Shown: piece after piece, positions 6,611 through 13,372 of the stretch
Numbering within the stretch: the first letter of the stretch is position 1
Layout of the letters: each line of letters opens with the position of its first letter
IMG/VR virus record: IMGVR_UViG_3300010885_059300
Span: 1 to 41,599 of that record
Length of the DNA stretch: 41,599 nucleotides
Source of the DNA: a virus
Strand: one strand, 5' to 3'
The notes under the pieces: generated by a model
Seen by the model: only the letters and a program-made list of their open reading frames with translations
Database searches by the model: none
Told to the model about the DNA's origin: nothing
Made by a program: the position numbers and the translations under genes

Positions 6611-7837
6611 ATGAGCGACAACCGAGAGATCCTAGGCGGATTCGAGCAGGGTCTTGAAACCCTTAACGAGTCCGTAGTGACCCGAGATTCGGGCGCAGGG
6701 AAGACTTTCGACGCCGCCGAGGCCTATGCGATTCAGAAGGACCTTCGCACGAAGTTCCAGAAGATGAACACGTCCGACCTTCACGAGATGCTTGACATTC
6801 AGGCAGCTCGTCAGACCGGCAAGCAGGCTTCGTCCGACGTCCTTAATCAGTTGGCAGTTGCTAATCCCAACATTGCCAAGCTTCTTGACAGCAGCGGTGG
6901 ATCGGCCCTTATCCGACAGGACCTAGAGCCAATCCTTTACTCGCTTTTCGTAAAGAAGTTCCCATTCTTCGAGCGCATCCGCAAGGAGCCGGCAAACGGC
7001 CTCGTGCACGCGTTCAATCAGCAGAGCGCTTACGGCAGCGCAGTTTTCCAGACGGAAACTGGCACCGTAACCGATGATTCCTCGACCTATGCTCGCCAGA
7101 CGACTAACGTCGCCGTGCTTGCAACGCGCCGCGGGATCACGCTGAAGTCACAGTTCGCACTTGGTCAGGGTGGCGGGCCGTTCAACGGCCTTTCAACCGA
7201 GCTTGCGGGTGGCGTCACCGCTATCGCAGCAAAGCTTCAGACTGCCCTGTTCCAGGGTAACGCTGACACGACGGCTTCGGCTGGCGCTGCAACTGAGCTT
7301 GGCGCATACGACGCAAACGGCTTTACCGGCCTTCGCAAGCACCTTGGCTCCGGCGCTGGTGTTGCGCAGATCGTAAACAAGGGGGCAAGCGCGTATCTTG
7401 CAACGATCAACACGAACGTTGCTTCGATTCTTAACGCGGGCGGAAACCCATCGGCAGTCCTTTGCTCGCCAACGGACTACGCTGGTCTTGTTAATGAAGT
7501 GACGAGCCTCGTTCGTTACAATGCCCCATCGCAGGGTGGGCAGGCAATGGGCCTCACACTTGGCACCGTAGTTACGGCCGCTGGTGAGCTTCCACTCCTT
7601 CCAGTTCCAGGCGACAGCATTGGTACGTACACCATCAGCGCCCAGGGCCACCGCGACATGTATGTCGTGGACGAGGATACCTGGTCGATGCCATACCTTG
7701 GCTCGGACTCGATCACGACGTTGGAGATTCCAATTGGCGTGGCCGGTTCCCTCTCGCGCCTTTACATCATGTATGTGATGTTTGGTCTTGCGAACAAGGC
7801 ACCGCAGTTCAACGGCAAGATTCGCGTAAACGTGTAA
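6611..7837 (+). CDS. Major capsid protein, HK97 fold, 408 aa
   Basis: It follows the protease/scaffold gene after 6 bp with a GGAG ribosome binding site, the standard place for the major capsid gene. Residues 1-100 are a polar helical N-terminal arm. From about residue 105, LIRQDLEPILYSLFVKKFPFF and the following beta-rich region look like the HK97 N-arm/E-loop and P/A domains; FQTETGTVTDDSSTYARQT fits the E-loop region. It should assemble as hexamers and pentamers forming the icosahedral shell. Codon choice is more biased than in neighbouring genes, with many CTT and GTA/AAG codons, as expected of a highly expressed gene. The strong hairpin right after it supports a separately controlled high level of expression. 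Confidence 0.9.
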   Translation: MSDNREILGGFEQGLETLNESVVTRDSGAGKTFDAAEAYAIQKDLRTKFQKMNTSDLHEMLDIQAARQTGKQASSDVLNQLAVANPNIAKLLDSSGGSALIRQDLEPILYSLFVKKFPFFERIRKEPANGLVHAFNQQSAYGSAVFQTETGTVTDDSSTYARQTTNVAVLATRRGITLKSQFALGQGGGPFNGLSTELAGGVTAIAAKLQTALFQGNADTTASAGAATELGAYDANGFTGLRKHLGSGAGVAQIVNKGASAYLATINTNVASILNAGGNPSAVLCSPTDYAGLVNEVTSLVRYNAPSQGGQAMGLTLGTVVTAAGELPLLPVPGDSIGTYTISAQGHRDMYVVDEDTWSMPYLGSDSITTLEIPIGVAGSLSRLYIMYVMFGLANKAPQFNGKIRVNV

Positions 7838-7857
7838 TCTTTTCGATAGGAACGTAT

Positions 7858-7892
7858 GTAGAGGCGGGGCTTAGGCCCCGCCTCTACTATTT
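7858..7892 (+). terminator. Strong hairpin after the major capsid gene
   Basis: Two perfect 13-nt arms (GTAGAGGCGGGGC and its complement) with a TTAG loop are followed by TATTT. The stem is very GC-rich. The U-tract is short, so it may end transcription partly, lowering connector gene expression relative to capsid, or protect the 3' end of capsid mRNA. Confidence 0.8.
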
Positions 7893-7902
7893 AGAGGTAG
7901 GA

Positions 7903-8160
7903 ATGCCACGAAAGAAAATTGTCAAACCGGTAACCACGCAGGAACAAGGTGCGGCGTTTGCAAAAAGAATTATCCGCAACGTCGCCTTTGAGCAGTCCTC
8001 CGCATTGGTTGAAGTTGAATGGTACATGGACGGCACCATTATGCTTGGAGATGGCAACCATGTTAAATTTATAAATAAACGTGCTAAGATTGAAGCCAAG
8101 TACTTAAAAACCCTGAAAGAGCAGGGCTGTAAACTTGTTTCACGTGAAACCCCAGCGTAG
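7903..8160 (+). CDS. Small basic protein of unknown function, 85 aa
   Basis: The ATG is preceded by GAGGTAGG and lies just after the capsid hairpin. The product is basic (MPRKKIVKPV at the start, KFINKRAKIEAKYLKTLKEQG later), with a central VEVEWYMDGTIMLGDGNHVKF that could be two or three beta strands. By position between capsid and connector it could be a minor head protein, but no family is recognised. Its last codons contain the parS-like palindrome at 8136-8151, so this DNA may serve both as coding sequence and as a binding site. Confidence 0.72.
   Translation: MPRKKIVKPVTTQEQGAAFAKRIIRNVAFEQSSALVEVEWYMDGTIMLGDGNHVKFINKRAKIEAKYLKTLKEQGCKLVSRETPA
8136..8151. promoter_or_regulatory. parS: parS-like palindrome (ParB binding site)
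   Basis: TGTTTCACGTGAAACC matches the bacterial chromosomal parS consensus TGTTTCACGTGAAACA at 15 of 16 positions, and its inner 14 bp form a perfect palindrome. ParB binds such sites as a dimer and spreads along DNA as a CTP-dependent clamp. The site lies inside the end of the 85-residue gene, where it encodes VSRET. I see only one copy in the window. The match is seen; binding by host or phage ParB is inferred. Confidence 0.6.
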
Positions 8161-8207
8161 ACCCTTGCCGTCTGGCTATGAGCTATAGAATCTAGGAGAA
8201 TAGGCAC

Positions 8208-9143
8208 ATGGCAGTAAAACTAACAATCCACATTAGCGATATTACGACTGCTTCGGCGACGTACAACGCCATTCAGGTCGGTCGTGCGGCCACGTCCGCT
8301 GACGCCGCAGCGCAAACTGGCACTTTTGTTAACGCCGGGGCTGTCATATCCCTCAACAGTGTAGTTTCTACTTACGAATATGACGACAATAATTGCGCAA
8401 GCAACCAGTTTAGCACGTGGCGCCTGTACAACACGGGGACCTTGGCCAGCGGCTCTTGGGCCACTCCCTTCCAGGGGCAGCCACTTGGATACATTACCGT
8501 CGACGAGTTCCGCTCATACGAACTTGGCGACCTTAGCGGGCCGGACGGAGAATCGGTCAGCAACCAAAAGCTAGAACGTCTTATTAAAGCAGCCTGCGGC
8601 CTTGCTGATTCCTACGTTGGGTACTCGTTTGAGTATGTGCAGAACAAGGAAAAGCATCCGTGGAACCATAAGAACCGCCGCATCTACGTACGCCAGCGAC
8701 CGATTGTATCGGTGTCTTCCGTCGATGTGCATGTGAGCGCGCAGCAGAGCGCTTCATTTACAGTAAACGATTTCTACATTAACGAAGACCGCGGCTATGT
8801 TGAGATCACTTCGCTTGCGGCAGTTACCTACTCGCTGTTCCCGGCAATCGTAGCCCTGGGCATGATCGAGCCAGTGGTAGAGATTGTGTACACCCACGGC
8901 TACCAGGTTTCCCCGCAGCCAGTCAAGGACGCTGTTGCCATGATTGTTGTTGATTTGCTTTCAAAGGACAACCTTGTTAAGCAGGGCATGGGCGGCCTTT
9001 CCCGATTCCGCGTTGGAGAGATGGACATGTATAGCGCCTACCCGCAGGGCGAGCGCGAGGGTGGCAAGCTAGGGGCTAGTCTTCGGATTCCCCGCGCAGC
9101 CATGGCGCTGCTTGATCAATTCCAGGGGACTGCTATCCGATGA
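8208..9143 (+). CDS. Head-tail connector (adaptor) with N-terminal Ig/FN3-like domain, 311 aa
   Basis: Residues about 97-311 fit the HK97 gp6/SPP1 gp15 adaptor family that forms a ring under the portal: ITVDEFRSYELG, SNQKLERLIKAACGLADSYVGYSFE with its helical start, a beta hairpin region (IYVRQRPIVSVSSVDV), and the helix VKDAVAMIVVDLLSKDN. Residues 1-95 are an additional beta-rich domain (VSTYEYDDNNCASNQFSTWRL) resembling a fibronectin III or Ig fold, not part of the usual adaptor. Such add-ons decorate many phage structural proteins. AGGAG lies 9 nt before the ATG. The gene is coupled by ATGA to the stopper gene. Confidence 0.8.
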   Translation: MAVKLTIHISDITTASATYNAIQVGRAATSADAAAQTGTFVNAGAVISLNSVVSTYEYDDNNCASNQFSTWRLYNTGTLASGSWATPFQGQPLGYITVDEFRSYELGDLSGPDGESVSNQKLERLIKAACGLADSYVGYSFEYVQNKEKHPWNHKNRRIYVRQRPIVSVSSVDVHVSAQQSASFTVNDFYINEDRGYVEITSLAAVTYSLFPAIVALGMIEPVVEIVYTHGYQVSPQPVKDAVAMIVVDLLSKDNLVKQGMGGLSRFRVGEMDMYSAYPQGEREGGKLGASLRIPRAAMALLDQFQGTAIR

Positions 9144-9469
9144 GCCTACCAGGCTTTAACGCAGCCATTACCCTTGTCCGAGACGGACAGACATCCCAAG
9201 ACGCCATGGGAACGCCCGTAAAGACAAGGGCAACTGTCTGGACAAAGAAGGGTCACTATCAACAGCGTTACAACATTGAGAATCAAGACGGAGTTGGTCG
9301 TCGCGGCGAGGCGTTCTACCAATTCTATTTGCCGTTCATTACCGGAACGGATAGGCCGATACCAGATGACAAATTTGTCGTTCACGGCAGGACCTTCCTG
9401 GTCATCGGCATTCTGCAGGAAGCCCTTCGCCATCACCTCGTAGTCAAGGCAAGGCTGAGCGAGCGATGA
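9140..9469 (+). CDS. Head closure (stopper) protein, 109 aa
   Basis: Size, position and beta-rich pattern fit the SPP1 gp16/HK97 gp7-like stopper that seals the connector channel after packaging. The sequence runs from ITLVRDGQTSQDAMGTPV through VWTKKGHYQQRYNIE to DKFVVHGRTFLVIGI and ends in a short helix and strand, as expected for the small beta-barrel of these proteins. It overlaps the genes on both sides by ATGA, so adaptor, stopper and tail completion are translated as a coupled set. The assignment is mainly from context and pattern. Confidence 0.72.
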   Translation: MSLPGFNAAITLVRDGQTSQDAMGTPVKTRATVWTKKGHYQQRYNIENQDGVGRRGEAFYQFYLPFITGTDRPIPDDKFVVHGRTFLVIGILQEALRHHLVVKARLSER

Positions 9470-9993
9470 GCTACAACAAAATTACGGTGCGGGCTAGTGG
9501 TGTGCTTGGGGAGATTCGTCAATTTGCAAGCAGGTTGGAGCAGATTCCCAAGGCTCTTGACAACGAGTTCCGCCGCTCTGTAGCAAGGAATGCAATCGAC
9601 GCCTTATACGGTGGGGTTGGTCAGGAGATGGAGGATCAAGCACCGCAGGACTCTGGCGCATACGCAGCGGGTCTGGCTGGCGATAGGGGGACCTATGTTT
9701 CTGACAGCAAGAAATCTCCTGGTCGCGTCAGAAAGGCTAATCCTATTATGAATTTCCGCGCCAGCGGCAGCAATCTTTCCCTTGATTACGGGACAAACCC
9801 CGAGGACGTTGCGTACGAAAACTTTTATGGGAGACACGTAGAGTTCAGCGTAAATGATTACCGCCCGCAAATTAAGCAGGCGCTAATCAGTGCTGTTCAG
9901 GACGAGACGGCAAGATTTATTGCCGACCTTACCTCCAGAGCGATCAGGAATGCTGGTCGCTCCAGAGGTGTTCGGTTTAGGAAGTCAGCCTAA
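9466..9993 (+). CDS. HK97 gp10-like tail completion protein, 175 aa
   Basis: The first half (IRQFASRLEQIPKALDNEFR, then helices with RSVARNAIDALY) and the later DSGAYAAGL and VEFSVNDYRPQIKQAL follow the HK97 gp10/SPP1 gp16.1-type family, which joins the filled head to the tail. The C-terminus is basic (RNAGRSRGVRFRKSA). It is coupled by ATGA to the stopper gene. Its 3' end overlaps by 17 bp the end of the metallophosphoesterase gene on the other strand, so the two transcripts converge here. Confidence 0.78.
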   Translation: MSYNKITVRASGVLGEIRQFASRLEQIPKALDNEFRRSVARNAIDALYGGVGQEMEDQAPQDSGAYAAGLAGDRGTYVSDSKKSPGRVRKANPIMNFRASGSNLSLDYGTNPEDVAYENFYGRHVEFSVNDYRPQIKQALISAVQDETARFIADLTSRAIRNAGRSRGVRFRKSA

Positions 9994-11269
9994 TCAGGTA
10001 CTCCGCCGACACCCCAGTTGGGTGCTGGAATAGCAACCACTGGCATGGCTCACCAGCCGAAGCAAGTTGCTCCTGGGCGTAGGTGTTGCTGCTCTCTGTT
10101 GAGCCGCCGTTCCAATGCACAATGCCGTTCAGGTACATCCGCACTGGCGTGTGGAAGTGACCGGCAACGCTGTAATCAAACTGCGCCACGGTCATGTTCC
10201 AGCCCTGAATCTTCTTGCCAAAGCCGTACCAAGGGAATCCGGCAAAGCCGCCGCCAACCTGGTCGCCATGGAATAGGAACCAGCGCTTCCCGTAAATCTC
10301 GTCTGTACCAAACCAAGCGCGCTCGCCCTTGGAGATGGTCTCAACCCACTCAACGTGGGAGATGTCCTTTACCAGCATTGACGCAACCTTGTACATCATT
10401 GCGTCTGCATTTGACTCTGGGTGGAACGTGCCCTTGCGGCCAAGTCGTCCGTGGTTGCCGATGCAGCCCACAACCTTGATGTTCTCAAAGCTGCCTGCAA
10501 GCCTTCGGACAAGGCCAGCAAGAATTTCCGCGCCGCGGAATGTCTGGTTGTAAAGCGAAGCGTCAATCAAGTGTGCCTGGCCAGGGAAGATGTCTTCCCC
10601 CTCAACGAGATCGCCAAGCAGATAGACCCGAAGGTCAGTTACTGGATGGTCTGCACGCTGGATTGCAACAAGAGACTCAACCTTTTCGGCGAGAAGCTTG
10701 ATGCGCTCTGCGCAAGTGTCGCTGTTGTAGGTTGGGGTAATTTTGCCCAACTGCCAATCTGAGAGAAGAAGGATTGCCGTCTCCGGGTCTCCGTCTCTTC
10801 GGTCAAATATCCGTGCTGGTACCGCAGGCAACTCCATAGAGGCCGCTGCCTCAGTTGCTGCCTGATAGACAGCCTGGACGAGCTCTTGGGTTGCGTCCTC
10901 TCGCTGAGAAAGTTTCTTCATTGCTGCTCGGTAGGAGGAGCGAAGTTTTTCGATCTCCGCCTGAACCGTAACGGAAGCAAGCTCTTCTTCTGCGGCGGCC
11001 ATGACAGCCCGTGTGTCAACCTTCTCTTTGCTTCCGCTGAGGACCTTTGCCGCAAGGCTTCCGTCCGTAATAATTCTTGTCTTGCCATTATTGACGCGCT
11101 TATCCACAAAACTCGCGGCTCCAGACAGCAGGCGGTTTCGCTGAATGCGCCAGGAATCCTTGCTTCGATCTGGATATTTTAGAACAAATGATTCAAACTC
11201 TAAGGAAACGGCGTCAGCCTTTTCCTGTGACCCCCACGTGCGCGGTCGGGCCATGTTTTCGTTTGGCAT
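9977..11269 (-). CDS. Calcineurin-like metallophosphoesterase, 430 aa, antisense in the tail cluster
   Basis: Metallophosphoesterase motifs are in order: LLSDWQLG (D171, with Q173 where His is usual), LLGDLVEGED (G219-D220), GNHGR (N272, H273), FHGDQ (H334) and GHFHTP (H371, H373). These bind a two-metal centre that hydrolyses phosphodiesters or phosphomonoesters; the substrate is unknown and could be nucleic acid ends or a nucleotide. Residues 1-145 form a helical region with a possible DNA-binding start (ARPRTWGSQEKADAVSLEF) and a coiled coil (90-140). The ATG at 11269 has GGAGGG with ideal spacing; the frame is open back to 11338. It lies on the opposite strand to all neighbours, like a moron gene. 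Confidence 0.88.
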   Translation of the reverse strand: MPNENMARPRTWGSQEKADAVSLEFESFVLKYPDRSKDSWRIQRNRLLSGAASFVDKRVNNGKTRIITDGSLAAKVLSGSKEKVDTRAVMAAAEEELASVTVQAEIEKLRSSYRAAMKKLSQREDATQELVQAVYQAATEAAASMELPAVPARIFDRRDGDPETAILLLSDWQLGKITPTYNSDTCAERIKLLAEKVESLVAIQRADHPVTDLRVYLLGDLVEGEDIFPGQAHLIDASLYNQTFRGAEILAGLVRRLAGSFENIKVVGCIGNHGRLGRKGTFHPESNADAMMYKVASMLVKDISHVEWVETISKGERAWFGTDEIYGKRWFLFHGDQVGGGFAGFPWYGFGKKIQGWNMTVAQFDYSVAGHFHTPVRMYLNGIVHWNGGSTESSNTYAQEQLASAGEPCQWLLFQHPTGVSAEYLIRLTS

Positions 11270-11286
11270 TATTCCCTCCATAATCG

Positions 11287-11301
11287 GGCAGGTTTTCTGC
11301 C
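11287..11301. promoter_or_regulatory. Dyad in the leader of the metallophosphoesterase gene
   Basis: GGCAG and CTGCC arms flank a 5-nt loop. The dyad lies about 10 nt after the -10-like box at 11311-11316 and ends about 10 nt before the GGAGGG ribosome binding site. It could be an operator or a 5' stem. The arms are short, so confidence is limited. Confidence 0.35.
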
Positions 11302-11310
11302 ACTCCCCGT

Positions 11311-11316
11311 AGTATA
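11311..11316 (-). promoter_or_regulatory. -10-like box for the metallophosphoesterase gene
   Basis: TATACT on the minus strand matches the -10 consensus at 5 of 6 positions and is 42 nt upstream of the ATG at 11269. No good -35 lies 16-18 nt further upstream. A separate promoter is needed logically, because the gene is opposite to its neighbours. Confidence 0.42.
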
Positions 11317-11398
11317 CGCCACTTACGCTGCGTGGCACATTTTGCGTGTAGAAAGTTTAGACGTGGACTACGGGTTCAAGAGGGGATAATCTAACACG

Positions 11399-11797
11399 GT
11401 GATTGGTGTATACGAAGCTTTCTTTACGGCACTGAGCGGGGACGTTACCCTGCAAACTTTGCTGGGCGGCTCGGCTACCGATAAGAAGGTGTACCCAATT
11501 GCATATACAGGGCCAAGCGAGCTGCCGGCAATTAAAGTTGCCGTTGTAGCGGGCAGTAGCGATCTGGGGCTCAGTATTGACAGGCCGGTGGTGGATGTGC
11601 TCATTTCGAGCTTAGACAGCGCCAGTGAACTGAACAATATTGGAAATGCCGTAGATGCAATACTTAACCGCGAGCGTCTCTCTGGTCCAAACGGAGCGGT
11701 GTTGCACGTTGTGCGAAAAATTGCGCAACGCGATGACTACAATCCGAACGTCTTGGAATACCGGCGAGTAATCCGGTACATAGTAGTAAAAACATAA
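11399..11797 (+). CDS. Tail terminator protein, 132 aa
   Basis: MIGVYEAFFTALSGDVTLQTLLGG at the start, with a helix and short loop, then VYPIAYTGPSELPAIKVAVV and a beta-alpha-beta pattern ending in RYIVVKT, is typical of the SPP1 gp17/lambda gpU-like terminators. These cap the tail tube at its head-proximal end. It is the first plus-strand gene after the antisense phosphoesterase and lies just before the major tail protein, the normal place. The start is a GTG with GAGGGG about 12 nt upstream. A GATAAT box overlaps that region and could be a promoter -10, but no -35 is evident. Confidence 0.75.
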   Translation: MIGVYEAFFTALSGDVTLQTLLGGSATDKKVYPIAYTGPSELPAIKVAVVAGSSDLGLSIDRPVVDVLISSLDSASELNNIGNAVDAILNRERLSGPNGAVLHVVRKIAQRDDYNPNVLEYRRVIRYIVVKT

Positions 11798-11809
11798 GGG
11801 GAGCAAGAT

Positions 11810-12580
11810 ATGCTTACACTTGGTTCAGGAACAATTGACATTGCTTTTTACAAGCCTGGCGCAGTAGCAAACCAGTCCACTGGTAGCCGAACAGTTTCGT
11901 ACTTCAGCACAACGCTTGGGTACGGCGGAACGAACGAGCTGGTAACGATTGGCGAAATTGGCGGCGACGTCGAGTTCGACATTAACTTCCAGGAGCGCGA
12001 GTTCTACGGTCAGCAGAATTTCCCTGTCGCGAAGGCATACTTCGGTGGCAAGTGCGAAGTTCGCGCACGTGGTGTTGAGGTAAAGTGGGACAACCTAAAG
12101 AACCTCTTCCATAACGACCTTGGTCTTCAGCCTGGCCTTACAACGCCAGTGACCGCATCGGGCGCCATTTATGGTTACGCCGTTACGGGCCACGAAGACA
12201 ATCCAGGCAACTACCTGTTCCGTTCCTCAACGGGCGGCGGGTCAGTTGACTCGGCAGTCAAGGGAGCAGGAATGCTTCCAGAAGGTGGCACCAACTTTAC
12301 GGGTTACACCCCGCGAGTTGAAGGCCAGGGTGGCCAGACGGCCCCAATGGGACTGCCTCGCCCAATCTACGTTCGCTTTACGCACCGACGCTCGGATGAC
12401 CCGTCCCAGACGGTCCGCATCCACTTGCCAAAGGCGTACAGCATGGCCCTGACAATTCCGTTCACGCGCGAGGATATCTCGACGATGGACCTGGACTTCT
12501 CAGGCACCGTAGACCGCGCATGCAAGCTCAACGCCGCTATCGACACCCCGACCCCGTCGGTCGTGTTCGTACAGGCCTAA
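11810..12580 (+). CDS. Major tail (tube) protein, 256 aa
   Basis: It lies between the tail terminator and the chaperone genes and has a strong ribosome binding site (GGGGAG). The sequence is rich in beta strands: IDIAFYKPGAV, then LVTIGEIGGDVEFDINFQEREFYG and AKAYFGGKCEVRARGVEVKWDNLKNLF. This matches siphovirus tube subunits, which stack as hexameric rings around the tape measure. Length is in the usual range and there is no appended Ig domain. Like the capsid gene it is followed by a stable hairpin (12611-12643), consistent with very high expression. Confidence 0.85.
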   Translation: MLTLGSGTIDIAFYKPGAVANQSTGSRTVSYFSTTLGYGGTNELVTIGEIGGDVEFDINFQEREFYGQQNFPVAKAYFGGKCEVRARGVEVKWDNLKNLFHNDLGLQPGLTTPVTASGAIYGYAVTGHEDNPGNYLFRSSTGGGSVDSAVKGAGMLPEGGTNFTGYTPRVEGQGGQTAPMGLPRPIYVRFTHRRSDDPSQTVRIHLPKAYSMALTIPFTREDISTMDLDFSGTVDRACKLNAAIDTPTPSVVFVQA

Positions 12581-12610
12581 TCACCGTCTTTCGATAAAGA
12601 CTGAAGCGCA

Positions 12611-12643
12611 GGGGGATTGTCAAGCGAGACTTGGCAATCCCCC
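12611..12643 (+). terminator. Hairpin after the major tail protein gene
   Basis: Arms of 14 nt (GGGGGATTGTCAAG and CTTGGCAATCCCCC) pair with one G-U and a 5-nt loop. No U-run follows (CAGCGGCC), so this may be a 3' mRNA-stabilising stem or a factor-dependent terminator rather than a simple intrinsic one. The rest of the 221-bp gap (12581-12801) shows only a small CCCGT/ACGGG dyad near 12755-12775 and the AGGAG of the next gene. Confidence 0.6.
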
Positions 12644-12801
12644 CAGCGGCCGCCAGAAGCGCCGCAACCCCAGGCTAGGGACAAAGCCACCCACAAAACC
12701 ACCACGCTCCCCTGTGTGTACGTAGCGTTTTGTAGTACCATTCAGCAGTGCAATCCCGTTGCGTTGACGGGCTCTGCCAATAGCAGTAGTAGGAGTGAAT
12801 C

Positions 12802-13098
12802 ATGGCAAACCTCGCACAGGTCCGACCGACGAAGGTGCTGACCCTTAACGACCTCGCGGATATCGAGGAAAAGTACGGCTCGCTTGATCAGATCGACCTG
12901 ACCAAGTTCACCGTTATTCGCTACATTCTTTGGCTGGTTCTGAAGAAGGACGAGCCTATTACCGAGCGAGAAGTCGGTGATCGTTTCACCCTGGACACCA
13001 TGCGCGAAGAGATCGATAAGGTCATGCGCGCCAGCGGCTTGATTGGCGCTGACGAGGCTGCGGGTGCCGAGGGAAAAGAGGCGGAGGCAAAGGCGTAA
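12802..13098 (+). CDS. Tail assembly chaperone G, 98 aa
   Basis: A small acidic helical protein placed between the major tail protein and the tape measure, the fixed position of lambda gpG-type chaperones. It starts MANLAQVRPTKVLTLNDLADIEE, has a helical middle, and ends in a flexible Glu/Ala/Lys tail, where the frameshift site lies. By family knowledge G and the frameshifted G-T coat the tape measure and bring in tube subunits, and are not in the mature virion. AGGAG is well spaced before the ATG. Confidence 0.88.
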   Translation: MANLAQVRPTKVLTLNDLADIEEKYGSLDQIDLTKFTVIRYILWLVLKKDEPITEREVGDRFTLDTMREEIDKVMRASGLIGADEAAGAEGKEAEAKA

Positions 13099-13349
13099 GC
13101 TGGAACGAAATCGATTGGGGGAACATCATGGCGTCCTACGCGGACAGCTTTGGGTTCACCCCAACCGACTTCTTCAGCCTTACCTTGGCGCAATTGAACG
13201 CGTTTTCTCGTTATATCGAGAACCGAGACAAGGAAATGAAGAAGGCCTCCAAGAGTAAATCTAGCGGGAATGCAGGTGGCAAGAGCATTGACTCAGTAGA
13301 GCAACTTGTTGCAACATTCGGTAAGCCCGGCTTTGCTACGGGCGGCTAA
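12802..13349 (+). CDS. Tail assembly chaperone G-T, -1 frameshift product, 182 aa
   Basis: Slippage by -1 at GGGAAAA (13071-13077) after codon 92 continues through an open linker (RGGGKGVSWNEIDWGNI) directly into the downstream frame that starts MASYADSFGFTPTDFF, with no stop until 13349. The T part is helical, with LTLAQLNAFSRYIENRDKEMKK. In lambda-like systems this fusion is made at a few percent of G and links the chaperone coat to tube subunits. The unbroken open linker between the two frames is strong evidence that the fusion is real. Confidence 0.88.
13071..13077 (+). promoter_or_regulatory. Programmed -1 ribosomal frameshift site GGGAAAA
   Basis: The heptamer is in the correct phase: G GGA AAA, with GGA at codon 91 and AAA at codon 92 of gene G, fitting the X XXY YYZ rule. 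The zero-frame stop follows 19 nt later, and the -1 frame is open across it. The related GGGAAAG is used in lambda G/GT. Confidence 0.9.
13128..13349 (+). CDS. T-frame of the chaperone pair (possible separate product, 73 aa)
   Basis: This is the second frame of the G-T pair. It also has its own ATG with GGGGGAAC about 6 nt upstream, so independent initiation cannot be excluded. In most siphoviruses the T frame is expressed only as a fusion. It ends 23 bp before the tape measure gene. Confidence 0.55.
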   Translation: MASYADSFGFTPTDFFSLTLAQLNAFSRYIENRDKEMKKASKSKSSGNAGGKSIDSVEQLVATFGKPGFATGG

Positions 13350-13372
13350 ATCCACCCCTTCTAGGAGTATGC

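Noticed and set aside
8165-8191. Promoter-like TTGCCG and TAGAAT before the connector gene
   Set aside because: The 15-nt spacing is too short and both boxes are weak; coupling or read-through past the capsid hairpin is enough.
10018-10762. Plus-strand frames opposite the metallophosphoesterase
   Set aside because: The minus strand has all five phosphoesterase motifs in order and a perfect ribosome binding site; the plus-strand products are Cys/Arg/Ser-rich shadows.
12776-12801. Promoter-like sequences directly before the chaperone gene
   Set aside because: The possible -10 boxes (TAGTAG, TAGCAG) match poorly and lie too near the start codon.
12617-12841. Possible small gene between major tail protein and chaperone
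   Set aside because: It starts inside the hairpin arm, has no ribosome binding site and overlaps the chaperone start.
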